A stretch of 64,000 nt of DNA from Pseudomonadota bacterium (lineage in GTDB: Bacteria; Pseudomonadota; Alphaproteobacteria; Micavibrionales; UBA2020). Positions 36,358-45,049 of this stretch are shown in pieces. Under the pieces are notes generated by a model. It had not been told where the DNA came from, ran no database searches, and saw nothing but the letters and a program-made list of their open reading frames with translations. The stretch is from contig JAJZVA010000013.1 in NCBI GenBank assembly GCA_021845905.1, positions 1-64,000 of the forward strand, in the 5' to 3' direction. The position numbers and the translations under genes are program-made. The stretch's first letter is position 1, and every line of letters starts with the position of its first letter.

Positions 36358-36813
36358 TCAGGCGGATTTGCCGGATGGTTCAGACACTGACATCGCCTTG
36401 GCCATTTCCAGGATCTGCTTTTTCAGCTGCGGGCTTTTGATTTGCGAATATGCGCGCACCAGCTCCATCACATCGCGCTTGAGCAGAGGATCGGGCTCCA
36501 ATTCCTCTTGTTTTGTATCGGAAAAGCCTTTTATGGCAAGATTACGCGTTCCCGGCTTGTTTCCAATGCCGAAACTGCCCTCGAAGAAATAATCGACTTG
36601 AACTTTAAGCACCTTGCAGATATCAACAAGGCGGCTGACGCTGATCCGGTTGGTGCCGCGCTCGTACTTTTGCACCTGCTGGAACGTCAGGCCGATCGCC
36701 GTAGCCAGCTCTTCCTGACTGAGACCGAGCATGAGTCGCCGCGATTTAACCTTTGATCCGACGTATATATCTACCGGATTCGGGCCTTCTTCATCGTTTT
36801 TCGCGCGCGCCAT
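36358..36813 (-). CDS. XRE-family transcriptional regulator (alphaproteobacterial type)
   Basis: This is a 151-residue DNA-binding protein. The helix-turn-helix occupies about residues 18-78 (VKSRRLMLGLSQEELATAIGLTFQQVQKYERGTNRIS). The sequence around QKYERGTNRISVSRL is shared by a group of Cro/CI-like regulators common in alphaproteobacteria. The C-terminal part is helical and charged, with no sensor domain that I recognise. The ATG at 36813 is preferred over 36819 because GGAGG then has a 7-nt spacing. Two inverted repeats lie in its promoter region, which suggests autoregulation. Confidence 0.85.
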   Translation of the reverse strand: MARAKNDEEGPNPVDIYVGSKVKSRRLMLGLSQEELATAIGLTFQQVQKYERGTNRISVSRLVDICKVLKVQVDYFFEGSFGIGNKPGTRNLAIKGFSDTKQEELEPDPLLKRDVMELVRAYSQIKSPQLKKQILEMAKAMSVSEPSGKSA

Positions 36814-36850
36814 CAACATTCCTCCAATTTACCACTCGCAATCTATATAT

Positions 36851-36893
36851 ACAATTCTACATTGTCAACATACATCAGTATGCAATCTGATGT
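36851..36893. promoter_or_regulatory. Two dyads upstream of the XRE gene (putative operators)
   Basis: The first dyad is ACAAT-TCTAC-ATTGT (36851-36865). The second has arms ACATCAG (36872-36878) and CTGATGT (36887-36893) with an 8-nt spacer. Both lie within 80 nt upstream of the XRE start, in AT-rich DNA between the divergent XRE and dut genes. They are good candidates for autoregulatory sites. Confidence 0.45.
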
Positions 36894-36982
36894 TACGGTC
36901 GCTCATACCCCGAAACACAAAGCCCTTTATTTTTAAAACTGCGCCGCTAGACTAGCCGCCAAACACGCAATGGAGCATGACT

Positions 36983-37456
36983 ATGGACAAGTTACTGAAA
37001 GTTTCCGTCACGCAACTTCCGCACGCCAAAGGGCTGGATCTGCCGCACTACGGCACGGAACATTCCGCAGGCATGGATCTGGCGGCGGCGGTCGATGCGC
37101 CGGTCGTCCTGAAACCGGGTGAGCGCACGCTGGTGCCGACAGGCCTCGCCATTGCCCTGCCCGCAGGGTTCGAGGCGCAAATCCGTCCGCGCTCCGGCCT
37201 TGCGGCGAAACACGGCGTGACGGTGCTCAACACGCCCGGCACGATCGACGCGGATTATCGCGGAGAGATCAAGATCATTCTCGTCAATCTCGGCGCTGAA
37301 GATTTCACGATAGAGCGCGGCATGCGCATTGCGCAGATGGTTGTCGCCGCATACAGCCGCGTGGAGTGGAATGCCGTCGCGACGCTGGATGAAACGGAAC
37401 GCGGCGCCGGCGGGTTTGGTTCGACCGGCCTGAAAAAAGTCTCCGGCAATGGCTGA
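36983..37456 (+). CDS. dut: dUTP diphosphatase
   Basis: Dut hydrolyses dUTP to dUMP, keeping uracil out of DNA and feeding dTMP synthesis. The five trimeric dUTPase motifs can be followed: [47 protein letters not shown] and the C-terminal [10 protein letters not shown]. From ATG 36983 (GGAG 7 nt upstream) the protein has 157 residues. The ATG at 36977 is too close to the ribosome-binding site. It overlaps tag by 8 nt, so two DNA-maintenance functions are co-expressed. Confidence 0.96.
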   Translation: MDKLLKVSVTQLPHAKGLDLPHYGTEHSAGMDLAAAVDAPVVLKPGERTLVPTGLAIALPAGFEAQIRPRSGLAAKHGVTVLNTPGTIDADYRGEIKIILVNLGAEDFTIERGMRIAQMVVAAYSRVEWNAVATLDETERGAGGFGSTGLKKVSGNG

Positions 37457-38027
37457 AAAAAAACGTTGCCACTGGGTCGGAAAAGGCAAAGACTTTTACG
37501 ACGCCTATCACGATGAAGAATGGGGCGTGCCCATCCATGACGACCGCACGCACTTCGAATTCCTGATCCTTGAAGGCGCGCAGGCGGGATTGAGCTGGGA
37601 GACGATTTTGAAGCGCCGCGCGGCCTACCGCAAAGCCTTTAAAAACTTCGATCCCGTGAAGGTTTCGCGCATGACGGACGCGGAACTGGAGAAACTGATG
37701 AAAGACGAGAGCATCATCCGCAACCGGCTGAAGATATTCGCCGCGCGGAAAAACGCCCGCGCATTTCTTGCGATACAAAAAGAATTCGGTTCGTTCGACA
37801 AATACGTCTGGGCCTTCGTTGGCGACAAGCCGATTGTGAACAAGCGCAAGGGCGGCGACATTCCCGCCACGACAAAAGAAAGCGACGCGCTCTCGAAAGA
37901 CCTTAAAAAACGCGGCATGACGTTCGTCGGTTCGACCATCGTCTACGCGCACATGCAGGCGACGGGACTGGTCAACGACCATCTTGTCGACTGCTTTCGC
38001 CATGCGCCCTGCAAGAGGATGAAATGA
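37449..38027 (+). CDS. tag: DNA-3-methyladenine glycosylase I
   Basis: Tag removes 3-methyladenine from alkylated DNA. The 192-residue protein starts with the family pattern [22 protein letters not shown] and has [20 protein letters not shown]. The zinc-site residues match E. coli Tag: Cys7 and His21 at the N-terminus, His178 and Cys182 in NDHLVDC. It overlaps dut at its start and cysK at its end (ATGA), so the three genes form one transcription unit. Confidence 0.96.
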   Translation: MAEKKRCHWVGKGKDFYDAYHDEEWGVPIHDDRTHFEFLILEGAQAGLSWETILKRRAAYRKAFKNFDPVKVSRMTDAELEKLMKDESIIRNRLKIFAARKNARAFLAIQKEFGSFDKYVWAFVGDKPIVNKRKGGDIPATTKESDALSKDLKKRGMTFVGSTIVYAHMQATGLVNDHLVDCFRHAPCKRMK

Positions 38028-38959
38028 AAATATACGACCATATCTGGCAGACGATCGGCAACACGCCTTTGGTGCGCGTTCCAAAGCTCTCGGAAGAACA
38101 CGCTGTCAAAGCCGATATCCTGCTGAAGCTGGAATTTTTCAATCCGCTTTCCAGCGTCAAGGACCGGCTCGCGCAGGCATTGATCGAAGCCGGGGAGCGC
38201 GACGGAAAAATCAAACAGGATACCGTCATCATCGAGCCGACATCGGGCAACACCGGCATCGGCCTTGCCTTCATATGCGCGGCGAAAGGCTACCGGCTTA
38301 TTCTCGTCATGCCCGAGAGCATGTCTTACGAGCGGCGCAAGATGCTGCGGTTGTTCGGCGCGGAACTCGTCCTGACGCCCGCAGATCAGGGTATGAAAGG
38401 CGCGCTCGGCAAGGCGGCGGAGCTTTTGCATGAACACCCCAAAAGCTTCATGCCGCAACAGTTCGACAATCCGGCCAATCCCGCCATCCACCGCGCCACG
38501 ACGGCGGAGGAAATCTGGCGCGATACGGACGGCAAGGTCGACGCGCTGGTCGCGGGCGTCGGCACCGGCGGCACACTGACAGGCGTTGCGCAAGCCCTCA
38601 AACCGCGCAAACAAGATTTCAAAGCCATCGCCGTCGAACCGGCGGAAAGCCCGGTTCTGTCCGGCGGTCAGCCCGGCGCGCACAAAATTCAAGGCATAGG
38701 CGCGGGATTTATTCCGGAGATCGTCGATACGGCGCTGATCGACGAAATTTTAAAAGTCAGCAGCGAAGACGCCATCGCCATGTGCCGCCATACCGCCAGA
38801 ACCGAGGGCATTCCGGTGGGCATATCCTCCGGCGCGGCGATCCATGCGGCGCTGGAGATCGGCAAAAGGCCGGACATGGCCGGAAAGACCATCGTCGCCA
38901 TCATCCCCAGCATGGCCGAGCGCTACCTCTCCCTGCCAGCCTTCAAGGATCTGGAATAA
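38024..38959 (+). CDS. cysK: Cysteine synthase A (O-acetylserine sulfhydrylase)
   Basis: CysK makes cysteine from O-acetylserine and sulfide with pyridoxal phosphate. The 311-residue protein has the N-terminal IGNTPLVRV and the PLP lysine Lys46 in NPLSSVKDR. The substrate loop is [13 protein letters not shown], the phosphate-binding loop [10 protein letters not shown], and the C-terminal block [11 protein letters not shown]. It is the last gene of dut-tag-cysK. A serine acetyltransferase gene is not nearby. Confidence 0.95.
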   Translation: MKIYDHIWQTIGNTPLVRVPKLSEEHAVKADILLKLEFFNPLSSVKDRLAQALIEAGERDGKIKQDTVIIEPTSGNTGIGLAFICAAKGYRLILVMPESMSYERRKMLRLFGAELVLTPADQGMKGALGKAAELLHEHPKSFMPQQFDNPANPAIHRATTAEEIWRDTDGKVDALVAGVGTGGTLTGVAQALKPRKQDFKAIAVEPAESPVLSGGQPGAHKIQGIGAGFIPEIVDTALIDEILKVSSEDAIAMCRHTARTEGIPVGISSGAAIHAALEIGKRPDMAGKTIVAIIPSMAERYLSLPAFKDLE

Positions 38960-39051
38960 TTGAACAATCCCCCTTAAGGGTTTATTAATGCGCCGCTGAT
39001 ATCATGAAATTAGTGGAAGTTTATCTTTAATGATTCGTGGAGGGATCAAAA

Positions 39052-39267
39052 ATGGTGAACGGACCGAACGTCGCCTATCAGCCCGCGGTGGCTTATCAGG
39101 GCGGCACCGTGAACACACCGCATCAGGAACCGAAAACAGACCAGACGCAGCCCAAACAGGCGCCTGCGGCGAGTACGCAACACGGCGACGGCAAACATAC
39201 ATCGAAAAACAGCGGCAACGGCGGCGGTCAGCAAGGCCGTGGACAGTTGCTCAACGTATCGGCTTAA
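39052..39267 (+). CDS. Small low-complexity protein of unknown function
   Basis: I do not recognise this protein. The ATG at 39052 follows a strong GGAGGG with 7-nt spacing and gives 71 residues. The composition is extreme: rich in Gln, Gly, Asn, Pro, Thr and Ala (AYQPAVAYQGG, QPKQAPAAS, NSGNGGGQQGRG), with no hydrophobic segment, so it is probably disordered. Its own ribosome-binding site and a strong terminator just downstream argue that it is a real single-gene unit. The GTG at 39037 in the ORF track lies upstream of the ribosome-binding site. Confidence 0.6.
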   Translation: MVNGPNVAYQPAVAYQGGTVNTPHQEPKTDQTQPKQAPAASTQHGDGKHTSKNSGNGGGQQGRGQLLNVSA

Positions 39268-39319
39268 CGGGTTTTACTTTCCGCTGTGGCGAAACACACA
39301 TGACGTGGCATGCGTAGTC

Positions 39320-39343
39320 ATCTCCCCTTCGGGGAGATTTTTT
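39320..39343 (+). terminator. Intrinsic terminator after the 71-aa gene
   Basis: ATCTCCCC and GGGGAGAT pair over a very short TTC loop, directly followed by six T residues. It is a textbook intrinsic terminator 53 nt after the stop codon. In the opposite direction it lacks a T tract, so it serves the plus strand. Confidence 0.85.
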
Positions 39344-39426
39344 ATGCTCCCGCCTCTTCACCGTGATCGCGCCTCTTAAGGTTGCCGGAGGTCGTGATCT
39401 GCACATAGTCGGCTAATCATCTCTTT

Positions 39427-40938
39427 CTACTGAAACGCCACTTCGTCGAAACTGCGTAGCTTGCGGCTGTGCACGCGGCCATAGCCGAGCGCGCGGATTT
39501 TGCTCATCGCCATGAGGCCGATTTTAAGGTGCTGGTCCACCTGCTCGCGGTAGAACTTGTCCGCCATGCCGGGAAGCTTGAGCTGGCCGTGCAATGGTTT
39601 GTCGGAGACGCAGAGCAATGTTCCATACGGCACGCGGAAACGGAAACCGTTGGCGGCGATGGTGGCGGATTCCATGTCGAGCGCGATGGCGCGGCACTGG
39701 CTGAGACGCTTGATGGGCACGCTTTGCTCCCACAACTCCCAGTTCCGGTCGCTGACCGTGGCGACGGTGCCGGTGCGCATGATCTTCTTTTTCTCGTAGT
39801 CATCGAGGCCCGTCACTTCCGAGACGGCCTGCTCGAGCGCGATCTGGACTTCAGACAGCGCGGGGATAGGCACCCACAGCGGAACGGCGTGGTCGAGCAC
39901 GTTGTCGTCGCGCACATAAGCGTGCGCCAGCGCGTAATCGCCGAGCTTTTGCGAGTTGCGCAGGCCCGCGCAATGTCCCAGCATCAGCCAGGTGTGCGAG
40001 CGCAGGACGGCGATATGGTCGGTGATCGTCTTGGCGTTGGAAGGGCCGATGCCGATGTTGATCAGCGTGATGCCGGTGCCGTCGGCGCGCTTGAGGTGAT
40101 AGGCGGGCATTTGCGGCGCGCGCGCCTGGCGTTCGCCTTCCGTCTTTGCGTTGACGTCGAGGTTGGCGTTATGCATGACGAAATTGCCCGGCTCGACGAA
40201 AGCCGTATATTGCTTTCTCTCTTCCGCGCCCCCGGCATTGTCCGCGCGCGTCATCATCTCATGGCCGAGGCGGATGAACTCGTCGACGTAGAACGGATAG
40301 TTTGTGAACATGACGAATTTCTGAAAGTGGTTCCCCGTCGTGCCCGTATAGTGCTTCAGCCGTTGCAGGCTTAAATCCACGCGCGGCGCGTTGAACAAAG
40401 CCAGCGGTTTCGGCTGCCCCGGCCCGACTTCGTAAGTGCCGCTGGGGATGGTGTCGTCCATCACCGCGAGATTGGGCTGGCTGAAAAACTCCGGCAGACG
40501 CTGGAGCTGTTCCTGCGTCAGGCTGCCCTCGAGGTAGAAATTTTCGCCGAGCGCGAAATGCAGCGGGATCGGCAGGTCGCTGACGCCGATGCGCAAGTCC
40601 GCTTCCGGATGGTTTTTCAGCAGCAGGTCGAATTGTTCGAGATAATAATCGTGATAAAGGTCGGGGCGCGTCAGCGTCGTGCCGTAGGTGCCGGGGCGCG
40701 ACAAAAACCCGAACGACAGGCGGCTGTCCATGACCGGCGCTTTTTTGGTGGTGATGCCGAGATAGGGATAATGCGCAATGACGCGTCCGTCCGGCCATTT
40801 GCCTTTGGAGTAGTCGTCGAAAGCGTCGCGCAAATACGCGGTGTTGGTGTCGTAGATTTCCCTGATCCAGGCGAGCGCCTTCTCCGCGTCGCGGAAGCTC
40901 TTGGTGGTCATCAGGCCGTCTTTAATCGGTGCGGGCAT
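39427..40938 (-). CDS. amn: AMP nucleosidase
   Basis: Amn splits AMP into adenine and ribose 5-phosphate, adjusting the adenylate pool. The 503-residue length and domain order fit the family. An N-terminal regulatory domain has FGFLSRPGTYGTTLTRPDLYHDYYLEQ. A C-terminal nucleoside-phosphorylase-like domain has ITLINIGIGPSNAKTITDHIAVLR, MLGHCAGLRNSQKLGDY and LDMESATIAANGFRFRVPYGTLLCVSD. Its start overlaps the end of ftsY by 17 nt, so it is co-translated with it. ATG 40911 is an alternative start. Confidence 0.93.
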   Translation of the reverse strand: MPAPIKDGLMTTKSFRDAEKALAWIREIYDTNTAYLRDAFDDYSKGKWPDGRVIAHYPYLGITTKKAPVMDSRLSFGFLSRPGTYGTTLTRPDLYHDYYLEQFDLLLKNHPEADLRIGVSDLPIPLHFALGENFYLEGSLTQEQLQRLPEFFSQPNLAVMDDTIPSGTYEVGPGQPKPLALFNAPRVDLSLQRLKHYTGTTGNHFQKFVMFTNYPFYVDEFIRLGHEMMTRADNAGGAEERKQYTAFVEPGNFVMHNANLDVNAKTEGERQARAPQMPAYHLKRADGTGITLINIGIGPSNAKTITDHIAVLRSHTWLMLGHCAGLRNSQKLGDYALAHAYVRDDNVLDHAVPLWVPIPALSEVQIALEQAVSEVTGLDDYEKKKIMRTGTVATVSDRNWELWEQSVPIKRLSQCRAIALDMESATIAANGFRFRVPYGTLLCVSDKPLHGQLKLPGMADKFYREQVDQHLKIGLMAMSKIRALGYGRVHSRKLRSFDEVAFQ

Positions 40939-41926
40939 ATTCTTCTTCTAGTCCTGTTAATCCGAGGGCGAAATCGCGTGCCGTGAAGGGCCGCAAATCA
41001 TCCACTCCCTCACCTATACCTATAGCATAAACAGGTAAAGCAAACCTTTCCGCGAGGCCAACGAGCACGCCGCCTTTGGCCGTTCCGTCGAGTTTTGTGA
41101 CAATAATACCGCTTATGTTAACTATTTCTTTGAATAATTCCGCTTGGGAATGAGCATTCTGACCAACCGTGGCATCCAGCACGAGAATGGTCGCATGCGG
41201 CGCTTCGGGGATTTTCTTCTTGATGACGCGGTTGATTTTCTCCAGCTCCGCCATCAGGTCGGATTTGTTTTGCAAACGTCCCGCGGTGTCGATGAACAGC
41301 ACGTCCGCGTTTTCGGCTTGCGCGCGCTCGATCGCTTCATAAGCCAATGACGCGGCATCCGCGCCGGTTTCTTTGGCGATGACGGGGCAGCCGTTGCGTG
41401 CGCCCCAAACCTTGAGCTGCTCCACCGCCGCCGCGCGGAACGTATCGCCCGCCGCAAGCATGACGTTTTTGCCGTCGGCTTTGAGATGATGCGCGAGCTT
41501 GCCGATGGTCGTGGTTTTGCCCGTGCCGTTGACGCCGACCATGAGGACGACGAACGGCTTGGCGGCGTTTGTATCGAGCGGCTTTTCGACGGGCTTCAGA
41601 ATGTTTTCGATTTCATCGGCCAGCGCCTGTTTGATTTCTTCTGGCGCGATTTCCTTGTCGAAACGGTTTTTGCCGACAGCCTGCGCAAGTTTTGCCGCAG
41701 TTGCAGGGCCGAGGTCCGCCGTGATCAGCAGTTCTTCCAGTTGTTCCAGCGTTGCGGCGTCGAGCTTTTTCTTGGTGAAGATGTCGGAAATGCCGGTGGA
41801 AATCTTCCCCGACGATTTGCTGAGGCCCTCGCTGAGTTTTTTGAAGAAGCCTTTTTTTTCTTCGGCGGGCTGTGCTTGCGGCTGCTCTTTCGCTTCAGGC
41901 TCTTTTTTCTTCCAGAAACCGATCAT
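40922..41926 (-). CDS. ftsY: Signal recognition particle receptor FtsY
   Basis: FtsY is the membrane-associated GTPase that receives ribosome-SRP complexes for co-translational insertion. The 334-residue protein has a short charged N-terminal part (about 1-45) followed by the NG domain. The GTPase motifs are GVNGTGKTTTIGKLA (G1), DTFRAAAVEQL (insertion box), DTAGRLQNKSDLM (G3) and TKLDGTAKGG (G4/G5). It overlaps mtaB by ATGA; dapF-mtaB-ftsY is a common alphaproteobacterial order. Confidence 0.97.
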   Translation of the reverse strand: MIGFWKKKEPEAKEQPQAQPAEEKKGFFKKLSEGLSKSSGKISTGISDIFTKKKLDAATLEQLEELLITADLGPATAAKLAQAVGKNRFDKEIAPEEIKQALADEIENILKPVEKPLDTNAAKPFVVLMVGVNGTGKTTTIGKLAHHLKADGKNVMLAAGDTFRAAAVEQLKVWGARNGCPVIAKETGADAASLAYEAIERAQAENADVLFIDTAGRLQNKSDLMAELEKINRVIKKKIPEAPHATILVLDATVGQNAHSQAELFKEIVNISGIIVTKLDGTAKGGVLVGLAERFALPVYAIGIGEGVDDLRPFTARDFALGLTGLEEEYARTD

Positions 41927-43293
41927 GCCGCCACGCGCCCCTTAATCACTTCGCCTTCGATATCGTCCAGCTCCGCCATCACGATCTGCCCAAGCGGCAT
42001 CTGTTTATCCAGCCGGACTTCGCTGAAATATTCCGTGCGGCTCACCATATTCCTTTCGGCGAGGACGGGCAATGTTTTCCCGATCAGGCCGGACAAATGC
42101 CGCTTCACATGTTCCGCGCCGAGTTCGCGCAAGAGGCGCGCGCGCTCTTTGCGCACATCGCCTTTCACTTGCGGCATGCGCGCGGCGGGCGTGCCGATGC
42201 GCGCGGAATAAGGGAAAACGTGCAAAAACGTCACATCACAGTCTTTCAGCGCGTTATAGGTGTTTTGGAACATCTCGTCGGTTTCGGTCGGGAAGCCCGC
42301 GATGATGTCCGCGCCGAAAACGATATCGGGGCGGAGGCTCCGCGCCTTCTCGCAAACTTCATATAAATCTTTCCGCAAATGGCGGCGCTTCATGCGTTTC
42401 AAGACCATATCGTCACCCGCCTGCATGCTGAGGTGCAGATGCGGCATCATGCGCGGATCTTCAGCGATTAATCGCCACAAATCATCGTCGATCTCCACGG
42501 GGTCGAGCGAGGAAAGACGCAGCCGTTTGATCTCCGGCACAAGGCCAAGTAAACGCCGCACCATCTGCCCCAGCGACGGCTCTCCGGGCAGGTCCGCGCC
42601 GTAGGATGTGATGTCCACGCCGGTAAGAACAATCTCATTATATCCGCCCGCGACGAGCTTTCTTACCTGATCGACGATCTCGCCCATCGCGACCGAGCGG
42701 GAATTGCCGCGGCCATAAGGAATAATGCAAAAAGTGCAGCGATGGTCGCAGCCGTTTTGCACCTGCACGAAGGCGCGGGCATGATGATCGAACCCCGCGA
42801 TCAAATGCCCCGCAGTATCGCGCACCTGCATGATGTCCCCCACGCGAATGCGTGCGGTGCCATATTTATCGCGCACGCGCTCGATCAGCGCCGGATTCCG
42901 CAGCTTTGCTGCATCAGACCATATTTCCGCCGTGAGTTTGATATCGTTGCCGATCACCTGATCGACTTCCTCCATCGCGGCGAAGCTCTCGCTATGCACC
43001 TGCGCCGCGCAGCCGGTGACGATGATCTTCGCATCCGGATTTTCGCGCCGCGCCCTGCGGATCGCCTGCCGCGCCTGCCGCTCCGCCTCGCCCGTCACCG
43101 CGCAGGTATTGACGATCACGGCGTTTTCCATCCCCGCATTTTTGGCGTGGGTTTTCATGACTTCGGATTCATAGGTATTCAGGCGGCAGCCGAAGGTGAT
43201 GATCTTCAGGCCGTTTTCCGACGCTTCCTCGCGCGGAGGCAGGACGTCTTCTGGCTCCTCGCGAAGGCGAGTAATTTCGATTTTTTCGCTCAT
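41923..43293 (-). CDS. mtaB: tRNA (N6-threonylcarbamoyladenosine(37)-C2)-methylthiotransferase
   Basis: MtaB is a radical-SAM enzyme that methylthiolates t6A37 of tRNAs reading ANN codons. The N-terminal cluster cysteines are in TFGCRLNTYES, NTCAVTGEAE and VTGCAAQ. The radical-SAM triad is CDHRCTFC, and a C-terminal TRAM-like domain (about 385-450) is present. FGCRLNTYE points to MtaB rather than MiaB. The ORF track begins at 43497 inside dapF. The ATG at 43293 overlaps the dapF stop as ATGA and gives 456 residues. Confidence 0.93.
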   Translation of the reverse strand: MSEKIEITRLREEPEDVLPPREEASENGLKIITFGCRLNTYESEVMKTHAKNAGMENAVIVNTCAVTGEAERQARQAIRRARRENPDAKIIVTGCAAQVHSESFAAMEEVDQVIGNDIKLTAEIWSDAAKLRNPALIERVRDKYGTARIRVGDIMQVRDTAGHLIAGFDHHARAFVQVQNGCDHRCTFCIIPYGRGNSRSVAMGEIVDQVRKLVAGGYNEIVLTGVDITSYGADLPGEPSLGQMVRRLLGLVPEIKRLRLSSLDPVEIDDDLWRLIAEDPRMMPHLHLSMQAGDDMVLKRMKRRHLRKDLYEVCEKARSLRPDIVFGADIIAGFPTETDEMFQNTYNALKDCDVTFLHVFPYSARIGTPAARMPQVKGDVRKERARLLRELGAEHVKRHLSGLIGKTLPVLAERNMVSRTEYFSEVRLDKQMPLGQIVMAELDDIEGEVIKGRVAA

Positions 43294-44108
43294 ATCTCGA
43301 CCGTCCCCCGATAAACCTCGACCGCATCGCCGGTCATCAGCACATGCCCGTCGCTTTCCCGCCATTCGATGTCCAGTGTTCCACCGTCGAGAACGATCGT
43401 CACTTTCCGCTCCGTCAGCCCGCGCCGCACCCCCGCCACAGCCGTGGCGCAGGCGCCGGTGCCGCAAGCCTGCGTGATCCCTGCGCCGCGCTCCCACACG
43501 CGCATGCGGATTTTGGTTGGAGAAAGCACCTGTGCGATTTCCACGTTTGTATGCTCCGGAAACAAAGGATGGCTCTCGATTTTCGGCCCGAGAAATTCCA
43601 GCGGCACCATGGCGACGTCGTCCACAAAGAAAACCGCATGCGGATTTCCCATGTTCACAGCCACGGGATATTTCAAAACACCCTCATTGATTGGCAAAGA
43701 TTCTGTTTTTTCTTCATTACTTAATGGAATTTCTTCATGTCTTAGTTTAGCTTTGGACATATCGACGCAAACAAGGTCGCCCGCCATTTTCGCCGTCAGC
43801 CGCGCGGCGCTTGTCTCCAGCACGATTTCCGGCTTTTTCAGCTCCGCCATCAGCAGCTTGCCGACGCACCGCGTGGCATTGCCGCAGGCGCCGACTTCAC
43901 TGCCGTCTGCATTGTAAATCCTTAAAAAAACATCTGATTCCGGTGATTTCGGCGTGTCGATCACCACCATCTGGTCAAAGCCTATGCCGAAGTGGCGGTT
44001 GGCCAGTTTCCGAATCTGATCCGGCGAAAAATGCAGACTTTCCTTGCGACTATCGAAAATCGCGAAATCATTCCCCAGACCGTGCATTTTTATGAAGTTT
44101 TTTGCCAT
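43290..44108 (-). CDS. dapF: Diaminopimelate epimerase
   Basis: DapF converts LL- to meso-diaminopimelate for lysine and peptidoglycan synthesis without a cofactor. The 272-residue protein starts with FIKMHGLGNDF. The two catalytic cysteines are in GACGNATRC and QACGTGACATA. NMGNPHAVFFVDD is also conserved. It heads the dapF-mtaB-ftsY-amn run, with its promoter in the gap shared with the divergent dsbA-like gene. Confidence 0.97.
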   Translation of the reverse strand: MAKNFIKMHGLGNDFAIFDSRKESLHFSPDQIRKLANRHFGIGFDQMVVIDTPKSPESDVFLRIYNADGSEVGACGNATRCVGKLLMAELKKPEIVLETSAARLTAKMAGDLVCVDMSKAKLRHEEIPLSNEEKTESLPINEGVLKYPVAVNMGNPHAVFFVDDVAMVPLEFLGPKIESHPLFPEHTNVEIAQVLSPTKIRMRVWERGAGITQACGTGACATAVAGVRRGLTERKVTIVLDGGTLDIEWRESDGHVLMTGDAVEVYRGTVEI

Positions 44109-44217
44109 AGAATTTTTATAAACCCATTTCTTTTTTTATACAATATCTTAAGGGGGATATTTCACGCGAAACATTTAATGAATTCACAAAAATATGCCCA
44201 TAAGTCATTAAGTTATG

Positions 44218-44247
44218 TTGATTTTTGCCTTTTGAGAAGTCTATAAT
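44218..44247 (+). promoter_or_regulatory. Predicted sigma-70 promoter of the dsbA-like/smc unit
   Basis: TTGATT (44218-44223) and a perfect TATAAT (44242-44247) are 18 nt apart. They lie about 50 nt upstream of the dsbA-like start codon and on the coding strand. Confidence 0.55.
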
Positions 44248-44296
44248 CTCCGCAGATTCTAAACAAAAACTGATCGAAAGCGAAGGAACAACCGTC

Positions 44297-45043
44297 ATGT
44301 TGAACATCGGCAAGCGTCTGTCTATTTCCGTCTGCACTCTTGTTATTTTGGGTGCATTTACAATATTTCTGTCAAATATGTCCATAGCGCAGGCCGCCGC
44401 AACCGCGACTAAAGCCGCACCCGCGGCAGCAACCGCGCCGCAGGAAACGAAAATCCCCGCCGGCAGCAGCCTTCTCGCCGCGCCGAAAAGCCTCGGCATA
44501 GACGTGACCGCCGCCATGCAGGATCGCGTGCTCGGCAACCCGAAAGCTCCTGTGACGATCATCGAATACGCCTCGCTCACCTGCCCGCACTGCGCGCACT
44601 TTGATAAGGAGATCCTGCCGCAGGTCAAAAAACAACTGATCGATACCGGCAAGGCCAAGCTGGTCTTCCGCGACTTCCCGCTCGACAAATTCGCCCTCAA
44701 GGCGGCGATGATGGCGCGTTGCGTGTCGCCCCTGAAGTATTTCGACATGATCGACGTGCTCTTTCAAAACCAGCAACGCTGGATCAAGGCCAAGGACCCG
44801 ATGGCGGCGCTGGCCCAGCTCGGCAGCCTCGCCGGCATGGATGGTAGCCAGTTCAACGCCTGCATGCAAAGCAAAGGGCTGGAATCCGACATCATCATGA
44901 ACATGAAGAAGGCGGAAAGCCAGTATAAGGTCGACGCCACGCCGACGTTCATCTTCAACAACGGCGCGGCGCAGTTCGCGGGCGCTTATCCCGTCACGAA
45001 GTTTGAGGAAATCGTCGCCAGCCTCACGCCCAAAGGAAAATAA
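44297..45043 (+). CDS. DsbA-family thiol:disulfide oxidoreductase, exported
   Basis: From ATG 44297 (AAGGA about 10 nt upstream) the protein has 248 residues. A long signal peptide ends near SIAQAAATA, and an Ala-rich linker precedes the thioredoxin-fold domain. The active site is Cys96-Pro-His-Cys99 in YASLTCPHCAHF, and the cis-proline loop is DATPTFIFNNG. Members of this family catalyse or isomerise disulfides in the periplasm. The ORF track start at 44225 lies before the TATAAT and cannot be right. smc starts 6 nt after its stop; dsbA-smc pairing is common in alphaproteobacteria. Confidence 0.92.
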   Translation: MLNIGKRLSISVCTLVILGAFTIFLSNMSIAQAAATATKAAPAAATAPQETKIPAGSSLLAAPKSLGIDVTAAMQDRVLGNPKAPVTIIEYASLTCPHCAHFDKEILPQVKKQLIDTGKAKLVFRDFPLDKFALKAAMMARCVSPLKYFDMIDVLFQNQQRWIKAKDPMAALAQLGSLAGMDGSQFNACMQSKGLESDIIMNMKKAESQYKVDATPTFIFNNGAAQFAGAYPVTKFEEIVASLTPKGK

Positions 45044-45049
45044 GCGCAC

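Noticed and set aside
38966-38985. CCCTTAAGGG after cysK as a terminator
   Set aside because: It is a loopless palindrome and cannot form a normal hairpin; only a weak T stretch follows.
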